Below, piece by piece: positions 57,357 through 64,000 of a stretch of DNA of 64,000 nucleotides. The notes below the pieces were generated by a model, which searched no databases, was not told the DNA's origin, and saw nothing but the letters and a program-made list of their open reading frames with translations. Both the position numbers and the translations under genes were made by a program. The stretch covers positions 6,218,334 through 6,282,333 of the forward strand of contig VUYV01000007.1 of assembly GCA_008711295.1 (NCBI GenBank). The letters run 5' to 3'. Position 1 is the stretch's first letter, and each line of letters opens with the position of its first letter. The stretch comes from Anarhynchus alexandrinus (lineage: Eukaryota > Chordata > Aves > Charadriiformes > Charadriidae).

Positions 57357-58390
57357 TAAACACAGAGTGAATTCAGTGTCACAGGCTTTCTTACCTAGAT
57401 GGACAAGCTGGAAGAAATGTGGCCAGTGCCTAACAACTGGTACCGGGGTCACGGGGGCTAGAAAAGCAGATGACAATCTTCATTCCTCTCTATTCTGCTC
57501 CTGACTCAGCCCTGAAAGGCAGGTCAGGGGGGGTGGGAGTAAAAAACTAACCTTAAACAGCTAAAAGAGTATTTTATGTTTGGAGGACACTGAATAAAAA
57601 TGGTTTAGTGGCTGCATATTTTCCTAAAGGCTTCTATTGAAGCCACAGATATTTGGCTAACCTGGACTAGACTCTTTTCTACGTTCACCCTAGAGCTAAT
57701 GTGTTTTATGGATTTTGATTCCTGGACCAAGCCTCGCGTACAGCATCCAGATTTCCATCCTTCTCTTTGCTCTTGAGTAAAATGGACAGCCTGTCTTTTT
57801 CTTTCCTAGGCATCCGTACTCTCCAGCACTACCAGATATTACACCCTGTGCCCATAATCTATTTTTTCATCCAATGCTTTAGTTATCCTCTCACATATTT
57901 TATCATCTACTCATCTTTCTCAGAGGGGTCCTTCAAAAAAAATTTGAAGTAAAGCCAAAATAACTCTTGACTTTGGTGGGAGGGAAATATTGACCAATGG
58001 TGGGGAAAAAAAAAATATGTTAAATTGACACACATTTAACTTATCAAGTCCTGCTGTGATGTTACAGTTAAAACTCTCCGTGTAAACTTTGAGGACCTCT
58101 TCTGCTGATAACTTCAGCATTAAAAATACCATTTTTCATGTCCGGTGGTCTTTCTGTTCCTAATGCTTTCCAGGCTTCCTTCTTTCCTTGCTAGTAAATA
58201 GCTGATGGACTCGAGCTTTCTGATCAAACACCTACTCATTAAATCCCAGAGGCTTTTTTGTTCACTTCTGCTTTTCCCAATGCAACCACTCTAGATACAG
58301 CCCTATTCCAAGAGCATAAAAAAGGGATAATCTAACCCAATTTTTCCAGCGGAGAGTTCTCCTGGCATAAGACATTTACCAAGCAGTTGC
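57357..58390. other. No gene recognised
   Basis: This is unique DNA with no feature identified. Confidence 0.5.
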
Positions 58391-58442
58391 AATTGCTTGT
58401 AGGACTTTCCAGCTGAAATTGCTTGTAGGGCTTTCCAGCTCT
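58391..58442. repeat. 26-bp tandem duplication
   Basis: AATTGCTTGTAGGACTTTCC plus AGCTGA (58391-58416) is followed head to tail by a copy (58417-58442) with three substitutions, one internal (A to G) and two at the final dinucleotide. A small local duplication. Confidence 0.85.
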
Positions 58443-60079
58443 AATCAAGGCCTGGGACAGGTTTGGGTCATGATGTTAAGAGCCACCCTGATGCTCTGCT
58501 GGTCCTCAGCGTGGTCCATCTGGGAGCAGAGCTGAACCTTAAGCAATTTTGCATGTGCTATAGCAAGAGCCAGAAGAGTCAGTGGTGTAACCAGTCCCCC
58601 CAGCTCCCCTCCCCGTATCAGAGAGAACTTGGCTACGCAAAGTGAACGTGGCCCTCACTGTGAGTAACACTGTGGTTTAGAAAAAAAAAATAATAACAAT
58701 GTTGGACTATCTAGGAAAAATCACACTTATTATGAGTCTGTCTCGAACCTGCCTTCGTGCCAAAGGTTAATGAGGAGAGGGCGGGGAGGGGGACGGGCAC
58801 CTGATCTTCCATGATTAATTTGACAAATGTCTTTCTGGCTTCCATCCCGTTCCTTGTGGAGATACGGCTCTTGGATGCGTTCAAAATGACCTACTTTTCA
58901 CTGCTGGCCAGGATTTTGCTGCTTTGTTGTTATTGTTGGACTTTGCTGCTGCTTTTGATATTGTTGCACATGAGATGTTTGTCCTGTGGCAGATGACCAG
59001 CCTTGTTGTGTTTGAGTACAGGACTTCTCTGAGTGCTCACGTGCTGATAGTGACCATAAAGCATTGCATCTTTAGGGATCTATCCTCTGAAGCTCCCAAA
59101 AGGGTTTAAAAACTCTTTTTTTTTTCTTTTTTATTTTCCCAGTGCTGTGCCCAGTAAGTAAACCCTATGCAGAGCTCCCAGGGCTCTCTCTTACACTATT
59201 TGCTCCCAGTGCAGGATGGGCAAATGCCCACTGTACATCATCACCAGCGTAAGGCAGGAAGTGAAAGTTCATCATGCGCAATGGAAGCCACTGAGGAACC
59301 TGGCTCAGGCACGTGGTTTAATAAATGACCGACGTACTGCCCAGGAACATGGCCTCCTCCTCCCATCCTCTCCCCAAACTGGGTTCAGGACTACCCCGAT
59401 TCAGCTCTGGTTTCCCATGCTGCGGGAAGGACAAAGCGGGCATCTCCATGTTCAGATCAGCTCAGGTCACCTTCGGCCACCATGCCAAACTACATCGCTG
59501 TCTCATATATTTAAAAACATAGTTTTGGAGAGGGTGAGATCCCTGGTTCACTCCCACCTGCTGTTGCTCTCCAGGACCAGTTAGCTGAACCCCATGTATC
59601 TTCCACACCAATAAATATGCAATGTGTGGAGGATGCTGCTGTTTCTGTAAAAAAACTTCAGCTCAGCCAAGGGGTAACAGGGACCCCTTCTGCAGCCAGC
59701 ACCACTCCGAGGCTTGGGCAGCCAATATTTTTTGTCCTGCTTTCAGCAATAGGGGTTTTGATGTGTACTGAAAATAGTTTTGGGGCTTGACTAGACGGGT
59801 TTCCATGTTAAACGTGACCACAGACGCTTATGAAATATGCAGTTGTCTCATCAATAAGATAACCTAGAGAGTTAGCAAGCAGCAGACAGCATAGGCTCAT
59901 TTAAGATCTTGCAGACAAATCTACAAATCCGTTAAGCCTGGAGAAGCCTCAGGTAACAAATGCATTAGAGGATCATGGAGAAATTGTAAAATGTAACCCA
60001 GAACTGATAGATAGATAGACAAATGAATATATTTAATGCTGATTTTTCTGTTGGACATGTAATTTCTGATTTACTAGGG
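58443..60079. other. No gene recognised; short (GATA)3 run
   Basis: This is unique DNA. A (GATA)3 run lies at 60006-60019, and a run of A residues at about 58680-58690. Frames up to 122 codons (59216-59584 plus) lack domains. Confidence 0.45.
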
Positions 60080-60560
60080 AAATAGATCATTAATTATCAC
60101 CTGTTAAATGCAAACATGAAGGAATGGCAAAGGTCTGTAGCTGCCTCTTCATTAGCCCAGAGATGTTGATGGCTATTTAGTCACGTTTGAAACTAAAATA
60201 ATATTTTCTTCAAATGCTGCCTTTGCCAAACGCAGAGTGAGCTGACATCTGCTTGGCTAGAGCTGGGGTCACATATGAAGCAGTGCCTAAACTGAACAAA
60301 TATTTCCAATTGAAAAAAAAAAAAAGTAAAAGAAAAGAAAATCATTAACCTTTTGTCATTAGCATTAGCTGTTCTTTGAGCCGCTCAGCAGTTTGAATTA
60401 GTGCACCTGCCAAAATAAGCACCAAGTGTTGTTACCCTCTTAGGGACAGCCCTGTTCCATAAATCACAGCATTTCAATGACAGCTAAATGTGTTTTATAT
60501 CATATAGAGAGCCTGTGTTTATGAATGTGAGATAAAAGGGGTTTAACCAGTGCAAACACT
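60080..60560. promoter_or_regulatory. Candidate regulatory element (TAATTA and CACCTG motifs)
   Basis: TAATTA (60091-60096) abuts the ZEB/SNAI E-box CACCTG (60098-60103), and a second CACCTG lies at 60404-60409 after TTTGAATTAG. The stretch is repeat-free and of balanced complexity except for an A-run at about 60314-60325. This is a weak, composition-based call. Confidence 0.2.
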
Positions 60561-61403
60561 AAGACTACTGTATGCAGTCTGGCTCTCTTTCATGATATTT
60601 TCCCCCTTTTTCTTAAATGTGATTTCTATTGCCCATGCGCTTGCCTGTCTCCTAATTTTCTGCCAGTTTTGTCTGTAAGTTGATTTTCCTTCCAATTCTT
60701 TCTGTCCTAAAGTGCAGCACTGACTACATAATCCCAGTAAGCGTCCAGCTGGAAGGAAAAGGGGGTTGGAGAAATTAATTCTTTGCGTGTACTTTATATC
60801 TTCAGCTGAAGACATAAAGATACTGCCTTATTCATTTGTAAACATGTATTTTGCAGAGTTAACTCCTGTACTATGCACACCTTGCAAAAATCCAGCGATA
60901 GCATAGATCCTCCCCCTGTTTTCAGTGCTTGAGGGCTTAATTCTTCATTCTTTGTCCATAGACAATGTTTCTGCAACACTTCAATATGAGAAGGGAGACA
61001 GCAAAGGTGAGATGCACGTCTGCGTGGAGGCAATTAGGTGACTTATTACAGAGAACAAATCTTATACAGTCTGTTACCAAGTTTTCCCATTGCACAAAAA
61101 ACCTGTTGCCTCCCAGGGGTGGTGAAATGTAGATTACTGATGTCCTGAAAGTGTCCAAAGCCCCTGGGATGTCTCAGGTGCCTGGGCTTTTTTTTACAAA
61201 GCTTCTTCTAAGAAGAACATGTTACAGTATACATATAACCTGGACCTGCTTTGCTGTTTTCTCCCGTGACAATAAATTCACCTGCGTAGCCCTGACATCA
61301 GTTACCACTTGGCCAAGGACTGACTAATGTAAAATGAAATGGTTAATAATGATTAATAAAAGTTGACTTTTGTTTTTTTGTTTTTTTTTTCAAAATGCCC
61401 ACT
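60561..61403. other. No gene recognised
   Basis: This is unique DNA. T-rich tracts at 61370-61390 precede the single N. Confidence 0.5.
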
Positions 61404-61404
61404 N
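61404..61404. other. Single undetermined base
   Basis: One N lies about 13 bp after a T-rich tract. The flanks are not duplicated, so it is an ambiguous call or a minimal contig join. Confidence 0.9.
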
Positions 61405-64000
61405 ACCAGCTCAGTTTCTGTTCATCACTGGGAGCCTCACTCTGTGCAATTATGGTTTAAGCCACCCCTAGCCACTCTCAGCTAAGGTAGTGACAACAAA
61501 TCAAAAAATAAAACAAACCAAAGGGTTTGTGGGTAGCCCAGGCAATTCGTGATAGAGCAACCACTGACTCATTATTTATAAAGAGTCTCCATGTAAATAG
61601 ATGAGAACACTGTAATTTTCACTTGTATTCCAGTGCTATATTCAAAGGCCTGTAATTTATTCTAACTGAATTTAAATCCCTTGGAAAAGCATCACGAGAG
61701 CGTGCACATAGAAACCACTTGCTGTCTACGGCAGGAAACAATCTTCATGGATGTCTCCCTGAATTCGTTCCAGAACAATATATTGAGCTGAAATGATTGA
61801 ATGATTCATTTTCATTGCAGTAAAGGTGGATGAATAAAAAAGGTCAGATAGGAGGCAGAGATTAAGTTAACGTTGAAGTCTAGGAGAAGAATGGGACTAA
61901 AATGTGGAAGAGACACATTTCTCTGTTAGAGGTTGTGTGTGTGAATTTGGTTAAATCACATTGCAGGAAATCCTATCCCCATGGAGTTTTGCCATTGAAA
62001 TCAGTGAAATTCAGCTGCATCTCTCATCAGCACAACCCATACTTTGGAAATGATTTGGTGGTAAGGATCTCAGATGGGTTCCACACCTGGACTAGAAGGA
62101 CATCATCCTCCAGAAGGGGTAGGAAATTGAAACCGACAGTGACAGCCAGCAGCTATGCTTTAATTTGCTCATTTCAGATGGAGTAAATAATTCTGTGAGC
62201 TGGTGTAAAAATTCACAGGCATGTCATATGGATGGATGGTTTCCTCTTCCAAGAAGAGCATTGCCGGGAATCACAGCCACTCCTATATGTCATTCTTCTC
62301 TCGAGCAACACCGTTGTGTCGGGACCACAGCCCCTCCAGGAAGGTGGGCACAAACACCAGTTCCTACAAGAAATTTGCCACCCAGCTGAGCTCTCTCACA
62401 ACAGTGGTGGCTTTTCTACGCCCTATATTTGTCAAGAATTCCTGCTCATAAGCTCGGTCATTTCTCTGTGGCCAGGGAAAGTTGTAGCCCTTTATCAAAG
62501 GCAGCTCTCAGCCCTGCCAGATGAGGTCTGCTTTTCATTTGAAAGGCTTGCGGAAAGCAAGGAAGTGTCTGAGCCATGCCCAGTCCTCCTAGGCAAATTC
62601 TTTGCCACCTCAGATGTTAATTCCTAGAAACTCTATTGTCAAGAGCGATAGTCCTGAGAGCGCTGCTGAGCTGCGGATCTTGGAGAGGGTTAGAGACATT
62701 TTCTGCTGCAGTCATTTGGAACGGCTCTGTGTTACTGCAATCTCCATTACAACACAATAACAGGAAACATTTCAGTGGCCTCTGCAGTACTTGGCATATT
62801 ATTTCACTTTAATGCTCATATTGTTTGAGCATTAATAAAACTGGAAACTGTGATATAATTAAATCCATTCTTCCTACAGAGAAGATGACTGTCTAAGATA
62901 GTGGCAAGAGCAGCAGACTCACATGTCGCCTGGAGAAGAGAGCGTGTTCCCCTTGCCAAGGCACAGCATACACGTGCTTGGTTTTATATCCTTCTGCGTA
63001 AAAAGAGCTCCAGTGGAGAGCTGGAGACCTCTTGTACCTCTGGATCCAGAGCTGCAAGACTTTATTGCTTGAGCTATAAGATTATCCTGTTAGACCAAAG
63101 GATAAACTGTTCTCACTGTGCGCAACCTGAGCCTCTCATGGGATAAAAATTTAGACACAGAGACCAAATAACTGATAGTGCCACGGATCATTTGAAATGG
63201 CTGAACTAAATGTCTGAAGCATATCTTTATATTTGAGGGGCAGGATCGGGAAGATAGCGGCCTGAAAATCTCTGCGCATCTTTCAGGCACTGCAACACCG
63301 ACTTGAGGCACCACCTCAAAGGTGGCTTGTTGCCTCCACCCGCACCAGGGATGCTCACCCAACCAGCTGCTCTGCTTGTGAGCACGCTACAGCTGACCGC
63401 AGTGTGATGCTCATCCTCGTATCTCCAGCCAGGACTTCAGGTCCAACCCAGCTTCCCATTAAACTCATGTGTATCAGCAGATGATGTAATATCTCTCCAG
63501 TCTGAGCCAAAAATGTCCCTTGTGTATCCAGTCCCCTTTGCTGTACCCTCAGTAATTTGCAGACGTGTTGCAGCGACCAAGGAAATATGTTTCTTGTAGC
63601 GAAGATTTTCCTCTGGCCATGCCTGGCATTCACTCCTTTGAATAGTCCAGCTGTAATTAAATTTCTGCTAAAATTTTAACGTGCCCTCTGGACTCTTGGT
63701 TGGGTCAATACTACGAAAAAGATAGACATCTTCTCTAGTGTTGCAATCTACAATTCAGCTCAGGAAATTCCTCCTTCAAGGAATACCACAGGTCATGAAA
63801 TGTTAAACTGATATTTTAAAAATGTTGATGAAATTAAAATCATAAAGAAGGTCGTGTGTTCAGTAAGCTGTATTGGATATACTCATGGAAAGTTCCTAGA
63901 AACACTTTTTTTCCGGTTCAAGAAGTTATTAGTGAACTGGTAGACCACAAAGATTCAAATCAGGAATTGCGAAAGATTGCTTGGAAATAACATTATAATA
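61405..64000. other. No gene recognised; unique DNA to the window end
   Basis: Three overlapping plus-strand frames at 62165-62627 (74, 76 and 131 codons) compete with one another and have no known domain. Nothing else was identified on either strand. Confidence 0.45.

Noticed and set aside
62900..63110. Possible tRNA-like or SINE-like words
   Set aside because: Partial resemblance to tRNA boxes on both strands, but spacing and B-box do not fit, so no SINE or tRNA was called.
1..64000. CRISPR array, operon, phage or other prokaryotic system
   Set aside because: No regularly spaced repeats, no tightly packed open frames with ribosome-binding sites, and the CR1 elements show vertebrate DNA.

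Overview
This window looks like avian nuclear DNA with no recognisable gene. The best evidence is the interspersed repeats. All recognisable LINE copies are CR1 retrotransposons, the dominant LINE family of birds and other sauropsids. The younger copies end in the typical 8-bp reiteration ATTCTATG, or its reverse complement on minus-strand copies. Repeat density is low. I see no Alu, L1 or other mammal-type element, and no bacterial-style gene layout. I cannot name the species or the locus.

No open reading frame in the window could be tied to a cellular protein. The only protein signal I trust is the C-terminal part of a CR1 ORF2 (52815-53444, minus strand), with a matching shorter remnant at 29760-29963. 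Other open frames are short, usually open on both strands, and sit in GC-rich stretches where stop codons are rare by chance. The window is best read as intergenic or deep intronic DNA, of the gene-poor kind that often carries long-range regulatory elements.

Layout. The first 5 kb has an ancient CR1 3' end (490-632) and unremarkable DNA. From 5.4 to 13.1 kb, several CpG-dense islets (5380-5470, 7530-7875, 12955-13075) lie in otherwise AT-rich, repeat-poor DNA, with motif-dense candidate regulatory stretches at 5380-5760 and 10420-10700. From 14.1 to 16.7 kb there are two heavily decayed plus-strand CR1 copies. From 16.7 to 29.5 kb the DNA is mostly unique, with a motif-dense stretch at 18330-18560, an inverted GATA pair at 20561 and a degenerate 48-bp minisatellite at 23703-23874. 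A mid-age minus-strand CR1 lies at 29672-29963. From 30 to 38 kb there are candidate regulatory stretches (33180-33510, 34430-34570) and a probable tRNA-derived SINE fragment (38358-38432). A 210-bp tandem duplication with a single N at its junction (38794-39215) is probably an assembly error. From 48.4 to 49.4 kb there is a G-quadruplex motif, a CpG-dense stretch and a 442-bp assembly gap. A plus-strand CR1 lies at 49885-50144 and the youngest-looking CR1 at 52721-53450. The last 10 kb is unique sequence with one candidate regulatory stretch (60080-60560).

No new gene system can be defended from this sequence. The points most worth checking are the N-joined duplication, the CpG-rich DNA broken by the gap, the isolated CpG islets, and the few motif-dense stretches whose conservation across birds could be tested.
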